DNA from: Trichopria drosophilae
Lineage: Eukaryota > Arthropoda > Insecta > Hymenoptera > Diapriidae
Direction of reading: 5' to 3'
Assembly: GCA_030407085.1 (NCBI GenBank)
Contig: CM059584.1
Location: forward strand, 104,903,001 to 104,967,000
Length of the DNA: 64,000 nt
In this document: positions 50,185 through 61,787 of the stretch, one piece after another
Layout of the letters: the number at the start of each line of letters is the position of its first letter
Numbering within the stretch: the stretch's first letter is position 1
The notes under the pieces: model-generated
What the model saw: only the letters and a program-made list of their open reading frames with translations
The model's database searches: none
Told to the model about the DNA's origin: nothing
Translations under genes and position numbers: made by a program

Positions 50185-51065
50185 ATATTTATTGTCTCTC
50201 TTAATTTTATGTAATACTGACAAGTGATGAATGTTCCAGTAAAATATTTTAAGGTTTTCTTTCTATCTAAACTAAATGTTGTTTTGAACATTTATATTAT
50301 AAAGTGAACGGTGTCTATAGTGCAGTTAACTACATTTTTTATTAAAAATAACCTGTACAAATGTACTAATACGCAATTTTTTGTTTTATTAATATTTAAT
50401 GAGAATATTTCTCCAATTATTTGATAAAAAATTGTTCAGTATATTTTGTATCCTCTAAAAACCATGTTAGAATTTACCCAGCACGTTAGGATTGTTGGGA
50501 ATTTAAGGTTATGTTCCTAAAAAAAGTTTTTTCGTCTTTTTTTAATGATTACATAAATTATGTCGATCTCCGAAACATCCACCTACGTCTCAAGGAGTTA
50601 ATAAAAATATCCACGACATTATTAGGATAAATCTCATAAATTAAAATGGCCGACAACATTTTATGTAATGGACTCATGAAAAGTACACTTCGAGTCTATT
50701 TTTTCACGCCGCAAATCTGCGAAAAATTTGTTAAAAAATTGTATATGCTCATTTGTAAAGAGAATTGCGTTTTCCGAATACATAACCTCAAATATCTCAA
50801 TATCGTGCAGAGAATTCTGACAGGTTTAGATCATAATCAGAAAATTACTTCGAAAATTAGACGTAATCCTGCGTTTCACGTCAGTTTTTCTAATTTTTAG
50901 CAACTTTTGAGGATGCGGCCAGTTTTTTGGTAATATAAAGGAAAAAACACGTGAGTAAATGAAACACCGCTCCTCTTATAGAATATAATTAATTTTCAAC
51001 TTTACACGTTTTATATTTTTTCTATTTTTGTGAACATTAAAATACTTTATCAGAACATGTTCACA
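50185..51065. other. AT-rich intergenic DNA
   Basis: The 84-codon frame 50646-50900 starts in an AAAATGGCCGAC context but has no family feature; not called. Confidence 0.45.
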
Positions 51066-51133
51066 ACGACAACAATGTCACCAAACGGTGAATTGTCGTA
51101 CTTCAATTCACCGTTTGGTGACGTTGTCGTCGT
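51066..51133. repeat. Perfect-looking 30-bp stem, 8-nt loop hairpin
   Basis: ACGACAACAATGTCACCAAA at 51066 continues to 51095 and pairs with 51104-51133 with two mismatches; the loop is TCGTACTT. Free-standing, near the 3' side of the TBC1D16 gene. It may be a small MITE or a small-RNA precursor-like hairpin. Confidence 0.75.
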
Positions 51134-51959
51134 CAAAAATTACTATAGAAATAATTTTTTCACATTTTTTTAAAGTGTATTTCATAGATTTGATTTTGTA
51201 CCTGGACCCTCCCCTTAAAGTATTTTTATAGCTGTTGAAGAAATCTTCAACTAATATTTCTTTTATATTAATAAACTATATTTATCACCGATAAAATTTA
51301 TGAATGTAAATGTATAAGTAACACGTTTTTGGGTAAAATTATTTTTAAAACACTTACTGATATGTAGAATATTTTTCTGATCTTGGATCCAACAAATGTT
51401 AAATATTCTTTGCATTCCTGTGAATATAATTTTGTTAACTTCAGTGTGATTCATTGAAGACATCAAGAAGCATATAACAACTTTAAATATACTGAAAAAT
51501 TAGTTTACTCTTTCTTTCATGAAATTAAAATTATTAATCATCTAAATTCATAACCATTATTTATTATTCTGTTCTTTGGCATATTCAAATGAATCCACTA
51601 AATATTCTTTTAATCTTATGTTACTTATATTGATATTTATATTATCACAGCATAAAAGCCAAAAAGAAGTATATTTATCATTTATAAGTCGTTATTTTTG
51701 CAATTATTACTTTTACCTGCATGGAACATCACGCTTTTTTCTTAATAAAACTTCTTTCATTTTAGCATAATGTTAACGTGTAACGAATTATAAAGACACG
51801 ATACCAAATGATTTCTTAAACTTATTCCTAAAAAATTGACTAACAGATGTCGCTGATTACCTTGTCTTTTTCGAAAGTAAGAAACGAAAGAGCTTGAACC
51901 AAGAACCACCTTAACGGGACATCGTGAATTTTTTAATCGATACTTTGGCAAAAGGACGT
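51134..51959 (-). other. Probable TBC1D16 3' UTR and downstream DNA
   Basis: Lies after the stop codon of the minus-strand gene. TTTATT (AATAAA on the minus strand) occurs around 51558, but the real poly(A) site cannot be chosen. No other gene. Confidence 0.4.
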
Positions 51960-54900
51960 TTACTCATAATTTTCCGAATGTGGACACTTTTCCTCCTCGT
52001 GACCGAGGCACTCTATTACCGGATCGTGGCTGCTGTCCCACATGCCTGGCCCGCATTGCCGACAGAGTCCCGCCAACGTACAAGGCAGACGATCCAGTTG
52101 CCGGAAGTGATGGAGTAGGCCGCGAGCTTTACTTAATATCACGTTACCGTCCATGTACATGGCCAGGGAACTAAAGTGCAATAGCATCTCGTCCGTCCGC
52201 AGATCTTGAGCTATGACGTCATCGGCATAGACACACATGATAGCGAGACAGAGGAAGAGGTGGAAATGGTCCGTCAGGTAATTCACCCAACAAGCTTCCC
52301 ACATTGTGAGGGCAATATCCATTGGAAATTCCCGTTTTAGGCATCTACAAATAAAACAATTGAACTTTTTAAATCCTAGACGGTAATTGTGTGTTAAATG
52401 TAAGGAAACTACTAAAAAAAGAACAGTTTTAACGACAATCTTGGTGTATTACATATATATTTTTGGGCCGCTGCACACGAATATGACAGTGGATAGTATA
52501 CACTGAGAAAAGTGTCTTTTACCAGTTACTACCCCTTGTCTTTTAAAACAGCCCAAGTAGCACAAAGTTTTAAGAAAGTTTTTATAACTACTAAAAACGT
52601 TTTTGCGACTTACATTATTGAAAATTGTACAACTAAAAAGTTTTAGTAGTATATACAACTTTTCCTGGATGTAGAAACGTTTTTACAACTCCGTAAACGT
52701 TATTTATCTTGTAATATGTAACTCAAGTCGTTAATACGTTTTTAAAACTTCATATACATTTATTGCATTGTAATACACTATTAAAGTTGTATAAATGTTT
52801 ACACGATTCCTCAAAGGTTGGTTGCAATATTACGAATATTTAAGTCGTTAAAATATTTATAAGACCATTGTACAACTTGATATATGTATGAGTTTGTTTG
52901 CGATTCTATGAAGTTTCATAGAATGCACAACTGCCGCTAGGTGGCGAATATTCGATTCTAGTTTTTCGACCTTGCAAGAACTTTTTCGAAGCTCATATAT
53001 ATACATGCCATCGTGAGTTCATTTCATATCTGCGATATACTTGCGACAAGATGTATTTATGAGACTAATTGCGGTTAGGTGCGTTTGCGAAGCGTTGTTA
53101 AATGGGCATGTGTTGATATATACGTAAATGCGAAATATATATATTGTATGTATGTATGTAGATGAATATGTCCGGTAAAAGATGGTGTGCATATATAAAA
53201 TATTTCCAATAATAAACTTTACATTTGATACATTTTTGCAATATTTCACAGTTAGTCGTATAACGGTTGTATAATAGTTATAATAACGTCAATATATGTT
53301 ACGTTTAGATGTATTTCATTTCTAAGTTTAATCTTTAAGGTCTTATAAAAGTCGTATAAACGTTACGATAACTCCTGTTTGTGACTATTAATTATTGGTT
53401 TCATAACAGTTGTATTAATAGTTTTAATAACGTTTATACAACGTCGAAAAAAGGTTGCATATATTCCCCATTTGGTTGATATAATCGTTTCTACAACGTT
53501 AATACATAAACATTTTAGTTGTATAATAGTTATAAGAAAAGTTATAAAGTTTTAAGAAAAGTCATATAAACGTTGTTGTGCCCATAATACAACTAGATGT
53601 GCTGCTTGGGAGTATATTATAGCCCTTAAAAGAAATATTATAACTGGTAAAATCTTAACAATAATGTTTCAAAACCACTAATAGAAGGCATTTTTAATAT
53701 TTTCATCTGCTAGATGAATTTCCGTAAAGAGAATTGCTTTTAGTTAAAGAGAAAAGGCTAAAATAAACTGACTTATAGGTTAGAATAGTCCAAAATCTTC
53801 GTATTTTAAAAGGCAATAGAAATATGGCTATCCCTATACGTAAAATACTATCTCTTACGAGGTATAAGAATTCTAATACTGGGTAAAAGATACTTTTCTC
53901 TGTGTAACTTTGAACAAGACCAATTGATACCATTTTAAAATTGTTATTTTTTTTGCCCGACAATTATTTATAATTTCATGATTGGTATTTTAAAATTAAG
54001 GTTTGAGACCTTTGTGAATTTTTTCAGATTTTTTGCAGCACTCTATTTAACAGTGCCAGGACAACAACGATCCTGGTGGGTACCTTAACCCTTTTCGTCC
54101 CAAATGTCCGGAATTTGGACAGAACTTTCAACGCTGCCATTTTTGTTCCAAATCTCGTTAGAAAACATTGAAATAAGTCAAAATCGATAGATTTGGACCT
54201 CCCTTTTTAAACGCCGTGATCAGAATCAGCCGGCAATTTCAACGAAAAAAGTTATGATCATTTTTTCGAAAAAATTCCTGATTTTTTTGACGTTTCTTCG
54301 CAGGAATCGCGTTTTTGTCATGGAAAAAGACAATGCTGACCATTTCAAAAGATATTAATCGCGTCTTTTTGCTCAGCCCTTTCTTCTCCCGTTAAATTTT
54401 TTTTCAAAAAACAAAATGGCGGCTTTAATATGGCGTCTGTAAGTTGTTATTTTGCATTTTGTGTCCCAAATATCGATTATTTGACCGTTGTAACAGTTGA
54501 AATCATGTAGAAGTGGGATGAAAAAGTAATTATTATTTGTGAATACCAAATCTCATTATTATTCATTCGTAACCTCAAATTAGTTATATACATTGGGTTT
54601 TATCGATTTTTTGTTGATCTTCACTCAATTTTTGACTACGGTATCATTATCTACGTGTAAAATTGAAAGACTGAGTGAAAATAACAAAAAAAAAAATACT
54701 TTTGCATCCCGATTATCCATGATCTCAACCGTTACGGGGTCAAATAATCGATTATTGTGCGAGAAAATGCAAAATAATAACTTCCAGACGCCATCTGGAA
54801 GCCGCCATTTTGTTGTTTGAAAAAAATCCCACGGGAGAAGAAAGGGCTGAGCAAAAAGACGCGATTAATATCTTTTGAAATGGTCAGCATTGTCCTTTTC

Positions 54901-57900
54901 CATGACAAAAAACGCGATTCCTGCGAAGAAACATAAAAAAAATCGGGATTTCTTTTCGAAAAAATGATCATAACTTTTTTCTTTGAAATTTCCAGCTGAT
55001 TCTGATCACGGCATTTGAAAGAGGAGGTCCAAATCTATCGATTTTGACTTATTTCAATGTTTTCTAACGACGGACGCTTCGAACAAAAATTACAGTGTTG
55101 AAAGTTCTGTCCAAATTCCGGACATTTGGGACGAAAAGGGTTAAAAGGACCAAAAATACGTCGATTTTTTTAGGGTTAGAAACGAAATTTTCATTTTTTT
55201 TTGTTTGAAATATTTAGACATATTCGAATAAAAAAATGCATATATTATTATAACTAAAATCGATTCGTGAAAAAATATGAATTTTTTAATTAATTTTTTA
55301 TTTTTCGACCGCTTTTGAATTAATCAATTATGTAATAGATAGTCTTGGTATGTATCGGTCTATTTCTAAATATTGATGTGCAACAAAATAAATAAATACG
55401 TAAATATATAGACGTCACTGGGATGTCAGTGCACGTCGAGCGCATTATTTATTTGTCTTCTTATATGAAAAATTTTTCATTCGATAACTATTGGGTTTTA
55501 ATGTAAAAAGGAAAAAGTAGAAAATATCCCTCTAGTTTCGTGTCAAGTTTTAGCGCTAGAGGGATATTTTCGACTTTTTCCTTTCTTTATTAAAACCCAA
55601 TAGTTATCATATCAAACAATTTTCATATAAGACAATTAAGTAATGTGCTCGACGTGCACTTTCGTCTATATATTTACGTATTTATTTATTTTGTTGCAAA
55701 TCAATATTTAGAAATAGACCGATACATACCAAGACTATCTATTACATATATGAATTTTTTAACTATTACTTAGTATGATATTAGCCCACAGATTTCTTCA
55801 TTCTTGTGGCGACGTCCAACATTCCAAGCAATGTAAATATACAAAAACATTTTTGTTTGTACTCGATAAGTAACCGAATTTATATGAAAAAAAGCTAAGG
55901 AATACAGTGTTATACAGGAATGCACGATTTTTTCCCATTCACTTCGAAGCCGTTATTTAAAAAATGTTTTTGCTTTACCTGATTTTCGGTCAAAATGCAA
56001 TAACTCATCTTTAAAACATTATTTTTTGATCAACCGCAACTCACTTTACGCGTAAGACTCCCATGAAATTTCTAAGTCTATAATTTTAGAATGAATTTGA
56101 ACAGAATTATCGCAGAAAGAAGTAAAACAATTTCTTTTAAAATTACTTCAATCTATAATAACTTTTCCGACAAATTTTTCTTTTTTTTGTACGACAATTT
56201 TACGTGGAAATCATCTGAGAAAAGTTATTCTGGTTATTCGATAGCTTCATTTAATTGTGTATAATTTTATTACTGAAATTATATTTTTTCTAAAATCTTT
56301 ACGGATCCTTTATTAATATTTATCATCACTCTTTGTTGGTTATTTTATTACATTCATTTGTCTTTCAGTGCTTGAACCAAAAGTATAAATTATTTTGTAT
56401 TACGACTTTTTCTAAATTTAATTTTTTGTTTTTACATTAATCCAAGGAAAAGATAAAAATTAAAAAGATCTCCCTTTTTGCGTCGATTTAAATAAGATGA
56501 ATTTTATTACATTTATTTCCAAGCTTTTTCTTAAACAACCCAGGAATCGAGATTGGATAGGATTGGATTGAAAGTTTCAATTCATTTTGAATTCATACTT
56601 TGATTCCGTAAATATGTATTCAAATGGATTGAATTCCGAAGAAAGGAATCCATCTGTATTCAATTTTACGAATACAATCGGAAGCGTAATTTGCCGGATT
56701 AAATTTCAGAAAAAGTAATCCATTTGCATTCAATTTTACAACACAATATTAGATAGTTTGGAATCCGTAATATTGAATACAGATTTATTCAAAGTTTATT
56801 TTTTGAAAGAAAACTTTTTTGCAATGAAATAAATACACTTAGATAGTTTTCAATCCGTAATGTTGAATACGGAGGCATTCAATATTTCGTTTTGAAGAAT
56901 GAAACTTTTTTTGGATTGAAATGAATACACTTGGATAGTTTTGAGTCCGTAATATTGAATACGGATGTATACAAAGTTTCGGTTTTGAAAAAAAACTTTT
57001 CTTGCATTAAAATGAATACGCTTAGGTAGTTTTGAATCCGTAATGTTGAATTTAGATGTATTCATAGTGTTGTTTTTGAAATACAACTTTTTTTGGATTG
57101 AAATGGACACACTTGGATAGTTTTGAATCCATAATGATGAATACGGATGTATTGAAAGTTTCATTTTTCATAGAAAACTTTTTTTTGATTGAAATGAATA
57201 CACTTGGATAGTTTTGAATCCATAATGTTCAATACAGATGTATTCAAAGTTTTGTTTTTGAAATACAACTTTTTTTGGATTGAAATGGACACACTTGGAT
57301 AGTTTTGAATCTGTAATGTTAAATACGGATGTATTTAAGATTTAATTTTTAAAAAGGAAACTTTTTTGGATTAATATGAATTCAGAAAGTAACCTTTTTA
57401 TTCGTACGAACGAATAGAATTGTATTTACGTATTAAAATGGATTCACCGTTGATCAAAGTATGGATTCAGAATTAATTGGTTGAATCCAATTCTATACAA
57501 CTCTATCCGAATTCGATTGCTGGGAATGCAGTTAGTGTTTATTGATCATTTTAATTACTTTTATAGTCCATAAAATTAGTCTTTGAACATTTGCAGGTAT
57601 AAATTCCTATTTGTCTTTATTTTTTTTTGTAAATAACTAAATATTTCAACACTTAGTTAAGAAAAAAGAAGTATAATATGATGCTGAAGTAAGTAGCCGA
57701 TTCGTTTTTATATTAACTTCAAAAATGTTCTCCACAAAACATAATTAAATTTAGAAGACTACTGCAATTAGAGTAATATTAACCTCCATTTTAGCTGCTA
57801 GCGTCAGCATTAAGCAAAAACTTAAAGTACCCATTAAATCATTTTAATAAATTTAACACTTACAAAAGTATCCATCGATGACAAAACAACAATTCCAAAG

Positions 57901-59906
57901 CATCTGGATGCTTTTGAAGATGCTCGTAAAAGTTTGGTACCATAATCCTAAGTAATTCCCTAAGGTAGCAGAGGTTTCTGTCCATATCAACATCTGTCGG
58001 CGTACAAACTGCGACTGATCTCTGCATCAAACCAGCAAAACACCAAAAGGAATCCATTTCATCGTTTAGTTCTGCCAATAACGGAGACAACAAATCTGAC
58101 ATGCCTTGCGTGTACCCCAGACGCGAGTTGTACACAGCATAGTTCAGCAAAATATTTCTGAAAAATTACATTTCAATTACCAAAAATATGAGTCGTTGCT
58201 TTAACGAAACTCACTTCATTATTTCGATGTTGGGATTATTTTCCCCTGCATAATAAGGATTGGAACGGTCAGTCCTCACAACATCTTTTTCAACAATACA
58301 CACAACATTTCTCCAAAATCTATCAGCTTCTTCCGGATTCATCGTGTCCCTGCGCCTCTTAATCTCTTCGTATTCTTGCCTTCGTATGGCATCGATCTGT
58401 TCCCGGTCGTCGTAAGTGCTTTGATAAGAATAACAGTGCAATAAAAAAGGCCACACTATTTTCCGGAGCGCAGGTTCCAAACCTCCGAAAAAGATTCCTT
58501 TGCGAAGAGTTAAATCGTCTTCAACTTGTCCTTTCTCATTCAGCAAATCTTTCCACGCTAGCGAAGTAATCATCGGTACTTGACTCTCTTCCGGATGTAG
58601 CTCGTCTAAACTTACTTCTGGTCTACATACCATAAAATGCCTGAAATTTTGATTTCGTTAGATGGTATTTTAATCTGTGCAACAAAAAATATACCTATAT
58701 GGAAGTTGCTCTTCAGTTTTGGTATCGACACCCGGGTACAACATTTGATGCCACTGGTGTAAAGTTGCGGCTAGCTTATCCAGGCCACCATGATGAAAAT
58801 GCAAAATTTTGTACTGACTCTCCCTACTGGCAACAACAAGTTGACCAGATGTACATTCCGGATCGGAGAAGAACAACCTGAGTGAACGCATTTGACTTAA
58901 ATCTACTGAAAATCTTCTACAACGATGAGCTCTCCGCACTGCCACTGGAGAAGCTGTAGCGCTCTCCGGAAACGTGAGGTTATGCTGAAGAGCTAAAAGC
59001 TCCGGAGATCTCAACCAAGCAGGAATCTCTTCTGATTAAGGATTTAAAATAGATTAGAATTAATGTTTTTTATTAAAACAATTAGACTCCTATTTTCTCA
59101 CCATCGTTAGCAGATGTAACGGAGATACTGCAGGTCGATGTCAATGACATGCTTCGACTTTTCACGCTATCTTCATCAAAGCTACGCCTACAAATTCCAT
59201 TTTCTTCATTCTTCGAATCTATTGAATCGGAACGTTGAAAATTGAAGAGCCTGTCGTTGCAATTTTTTATATCTGCATGCGAGTTATCGTCACATTTAAC
59301 TTCAACGGAGGAACCATTTTTTATTTTTGTATCTTTAGAGTATTCGCCATTATGTACATCATTTTCAGCGCTACAATTATCAATTTTCGAATTAATGTTT
59401 TTTGCATTTCCACCTGAACAAACACGCTCGCAGTCTTCAGTATTCAACTGCTCTTTTACTTCTAAACAACCATCGATTCTTGTTTTTTCTTTTTTCTCTT
59501 CGATTTCATCCTTCTCGAATGAAGTTCCCAGCTTTCGCAAAGCTGAATTCTCAAGTGTATTCGGATGTTTTCTAAGCGTTGTGTTTGGTATCCAGCTAAG
59601 ATGTAGCGTTGCACAATTTGTGTTATGATCGACTTTACATGTTACTGTCATATATCCTGGATGATGAACAGGTTCGCAATGGTGTCGCAGTAACGTAGGT
59701 GGATGAACGCATACATTATTTTTACAAAAGAGATTCTCTCCGTCCTGATACAATAATCTTTGGCTATCTTGGTACCCATCCCCGAGAATATAACTTCCTG
59801 CTTTCTTTAAAATGCTGGGCAATGGCATGGCACAAAAGCTCAGTTCGCACCGGCTTTCTTTCTTTGCTAATGGACTCTTTTTACTTAGAGTATATGGCCT
59901 CGCCAT
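51960..59906 (-). CDS. TBC1D16: TBC1 domain family member 16 orthologue, five coding exons, complete
   Basis: Coding exons: 59906-59102, 59031-58695, 58640-58215, 58157-57864 and 52344-51960; all phases join (2247 nt, 748 residues; human protein 767). If translation starts at Met27 (MPLPSILKKAG, closer to the vertebrate start) it has 722. The N-terminus has FCKNNVCVHPP and HHPGYMTV. A Ser/Asn-rich variable region follows, then RSLRLFFSD and SGQLVVASRESQYKILHFHH, the PH-like segment. The TBC domain (about 430-680) starts near IFFGGLEPALRKIVWPFLL, with the arginine finger in DVVRTDR and the glutamine finger in GYTQGMSDL. The tail CGPGMWDSSHDPVIEC matches the family. Family role: GAP for Rab4A/Rab5-class GTPases in endosomal recycling. 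The last intron spans 5.5 kb full of repeats. Confidence 0.95.
52501..53904. mobile_element. TA-flanked MITE (CAC-GAGAAAA ends) with a nested CCCAAG-AGCACA element
   Basis: Outer ends CACTGAGAAAAGTGTCTTTT (52501) and AAAAGATACTTTTCTCTGTG (to 53904) are inverted repeats with two mismatches, flanked by TA on both sides. Inside, CCCAAGTAGCACAAAG (52550) and GATGTGCTGCTTGGG (about 53596-53610) form a second pair of inverted ends. Between them are many loose copies of GTTGTATAA / AACGTTATAA. It lies in the last TBC1D16 intron. No coding capacity; ORFs on the minus strand are by-products. Confidence 0.75.
54085..55144. mobile_element. TTAACCC...GGGTTAA foldback MITE (d)
   Basis: TTAA at 54085-54088 and 55141-55144. 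CCCTTTTCGTCCCAAATGTC and its complement GACATTTGGGACGAAAAGGG mark the ends. Arms are about 500 bp each, apex near 54590-54640, and contain AAAATGGCGGCTT. In the last TBC1D16 intron. ORFs 54593-54820 and 54732-54971 are arm readings. Confidence 0.85.
55330..55750. repeat. Foldback element, about 420 bp
   Basis: TATGTAATAGATAGTCTTGG near 55328 is mirrored by CCAAGACTATCTATTACATA near 55729. The centre CCCTCTAGTTTCGTGTCAAG...AGCGCTAGAGGG gives a short loop about 55540-55558. The arms are reverse complements over about 190-200 bp. In the last TBC1D16 intron. Confidence 0.8.
55751..56639. other. TBC1D16 intron 4 filler, AT-rich
   Basis: Nothing recognised apart from lead-in to the minisatellite. 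Confidence 0.4.
56640..57385. repeat. 91-bp minisatellite, about 7-8 units
   Basis: GATAGTTTTGAATCCGTAAT-type unit starts recur near 56753, 56842, 56934, 57025, 57116, 57207 and 57299. Each continues with TTGAATACGGATGTATTCAA and ACTTTTTTTGGATTGAAATG. The 104-codon minus-strand ORF is the repeat translated. In TBC1D16 intron 4. Confidence 0.9.
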
Positions 59907-60020
59907 TTTTTATTCCTCTCCATAACAATCCTTTAGACACTCATCGAGCATCAACCTGCCATCTCATCTTTCTCCACAGTAATACCATTTATACGATACG
60001 ATTCCGCCTTCATTCTGAAA
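59907..60020 (-). promoter_or_regulatory. TBC1D16 leader region with possible 3' splice site and short upstream ORF
   Basis: On the minus strand TTTTTCAG near 60014-60022 could be the acceptor of a 5'-UTR intron. An ATG just after it opens a 20-codon frame that ends before the main ATG, a possible upstream ORF. The promoter was not located. Confidence 0.4.
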
Positions 60021-60289
60021 AATTAAATTTATCGTAATATTGGGGAAGAGGTTCGATTATGCACCGTTTTATTTTTGGCTAATAAATTTGGTTCGATTAG
60101 ATATTATGCAGATATATGCATATGTATGGATAGTTAGACAGCTTAGTTAACTATTGACGAAACTAAATTGATGTCGACTAGAAAATTTTGGTTAAATAGT
60201 AGAGTTGTCATTTTTGGACAGTACTGAAAAATCTACTAAAAATTTAACAAAATTTTTGATAGCACTTTATCTTATAATATTCATTTAAA

Positions 60290-60835
60290 TTCCTGTATTT
60301 CTAGGGCTCTTAAATATATTGGTTTTATTCAAAGGTATACTTCCGACTTTCAGTCTGTAAATGCTATTTCCTATCTTATATAAAACGTTAGTACTATCTA
60401 TTTTAAACTGTGGGTCTGTAATTTGGACACCTCATGTTGCCGAGTTGAATGACTCACTTGAAGCTGTCCAGCATAAAATCATACGATATTTAGCTTTTAA
60501 AACACATTCGCCCATGAGTTTCATGGATCATAACTGTGAACCTTATATGCAGTAATTTGGTCTAGCTAAAATAAGTCAGCAACACTTTTATTATGATAAT
60601 TTATTTATGTTTAAAATTACAAATAATCTTATTAAGTGCGACCAATTACTTTGTTTATTCTCAATTCGCTCTACACATTATAATGTCCAAATCCAATACC
60701 CGTTTTAACTATATGTTCTATTCACCTACTGTTCGCCTAACAAGGCAATGGAACCCAACAACTGAAAAAGAATTGAATCCGGAATCTGTCCATTTTCGTA
60801 TTGAATACGTTTCAATTCCTTATAATCCTATAGTA
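60290..60835 (+). pseudogene. LINE ORF2 C-terminal relic
   Basis: Translation in shifting frames shows ALKYIGFIQRYTSDF, LSILNCGSVIWTPHVAEL, LEAVQHKIIRYLAFKTHSPM and, later, VRLTRQWNP, the C-terminal layout of ORF2 in the 37490 LINE (SSIWTPFVATD, LESIQHKFVRYLSRK). Multiple stops and shifts. Its right end is cut by the CAGTAGTCC MITE at 60836, so no tail remains. Confidence 0.8.
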
Positions 60836-61323
60836 CAGTAGTCCTTCCCTTATTCTAATTTGTTCTCTTCTCCTATTCTAATATTTCCCCTCATGCGTTC
60901 TCCCCATTGCACCTACAGTAGTACTCTTTCCCTTATTCTAATTTTCCCCTCTTCCCCCTACTTAAAATTTCTGTCACACTTTTGTCTCTTTTTTTTTTGT
61001 TGCGCATGCGCCGTTATTTGTATTTTGAAAATCCACACGTTAACACACATCAGTAGGGAGAACGCATGAGGGGAAATATTAGAATAGGAAAATTAGAATA
61101 AGGGAAGACGTTAGAATAAGGGAAATTAGAATAAGGGAAGGACCACTGAACTACTTTCCTTAGACGCTCATATGACATATAACTGCGCATGCTCTGCGAA
61201 AGAGAAAGAAAGAGGAAAAGCGAGACAGCAAACGTTTAGTCGGAGAGAGGAGAAAATTAGAATAAGAGAAGAAGGTAGCCATCTTGCCTGACTGGAGAAA
61301 TTAGAATAAGAGAAGGAGTACTG
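60836..61323. mobile_element. Nested pogo/Tigger-like MITEs, CAGTAGTCCTTCCC ends
   Basis: An outer left end CAGTAGTCCTTCCCTTATTC at 60836 (preceded by TA) matches an inverted right end GAATAAGGGAAGGACCACTG at 61148. A second left end CAGTAGTACTCTTTCCCTTA starts at 60916 inside it. Another right end GAATAAGAGAAGGAGTACTG, followed by TA, is at 61323. The interior includes the palindrome GCGCATGCGC. TA target sites and CAGT starts fit the pogo/Tigger branch of Tc1/mariner. Confidence 0.7.
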
Positions 61324-61336
61324 TAAATAAATAAAA

Positions 61337-61425
61337 AAAAACTGTTCCATCCGAGAATCGAACCCTGGTCCCCCACGCAGCACTTCCAAGCCATAATCAC
61401 TCAACTACAGCTATTGTTGTGAAAT
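61337..61425 (-). ncRNA. tRNA-like (tRNA-derived) Pol III unit, degenerate
   Basis: On the minus strand, TAGTTGAGTGATTATGG resembles an A box and GGTTCGATTCT is a near-consensus B box, followed after about 20 nt by a run of nine T's (a Pol III terminator). Spacing is tRNA-like (about 72 nt), but acceptor and anticodon stems do not pair, so it is a tRNA pseudogene or a tRNA-derived SINE head rather than a working tRNA. Confidence 0.45.
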
Positions 61426-61534
61426 AAAGTAAAAATCACGAATAGTTGAAACAGGGAGTATTTTCTAGATATAATATATTCATAGTTTGGTTTATAAAAA
61501 GTGCATCGAAGTCTTATTCCATTGTTTGATAATA

Positions 61535-61785
61535 CAGTAGTCCTTCCCTTATTCTAATTTGTCTAGTCAGGCAAGATGGCGGCCTTCTTCCCTTATTCTA
61601 ATTTTCCCCTCTCCCCCACTACTTAGATTTGTAGTCTCACTTTTGTCTCTTTTTCTTTTGTTGCGCATGCGCCGTTATTTGTATTTAGAAAATCCACACG
61701 TCAACACACGTCAGAGGGGAGAACGCGTGAGGGGAAATATTAGAATAGGAGAAGAGAAAAAATTAGAATAAGGGAAGGAGTACTG
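61535..61785. mobile_element. Pogo/Tigger-like MITE, complete copy, 251 bp
   Basis: CAGTAGTCCTTCCCTTATTC at 61535 and GAATAAGGGAAGGAGTACTG ending at 61785 are inverted repeats of about 26 bp with minor mismatches, flanked on both sides by TA (61533-61534, 61786-61787). The interior matches the cluster at 60916-61090 (TTGTTGCGCATGCGCCG, GGGGAGAACGCGTGAGG). Confidence 0.85.
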
Positions 61786-61787
61786 TA

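Noticed and set aside
50646..50900. 84-codon ORF with AAAATGGCC start
   Set aside because: No domain or neighbour support; the start context is the same ATGGC motif common in repeats here.
52449..53963. Minus-strand ORFs of 69-86 codons
   Set aside because: They fall in the nested MITE and in TBC1D16 intron 4 and have no family features.
56850..57164. 104-codon minus-strand ORF with repeats
   Set aside because: Translation of the 91-bp minisatellite.
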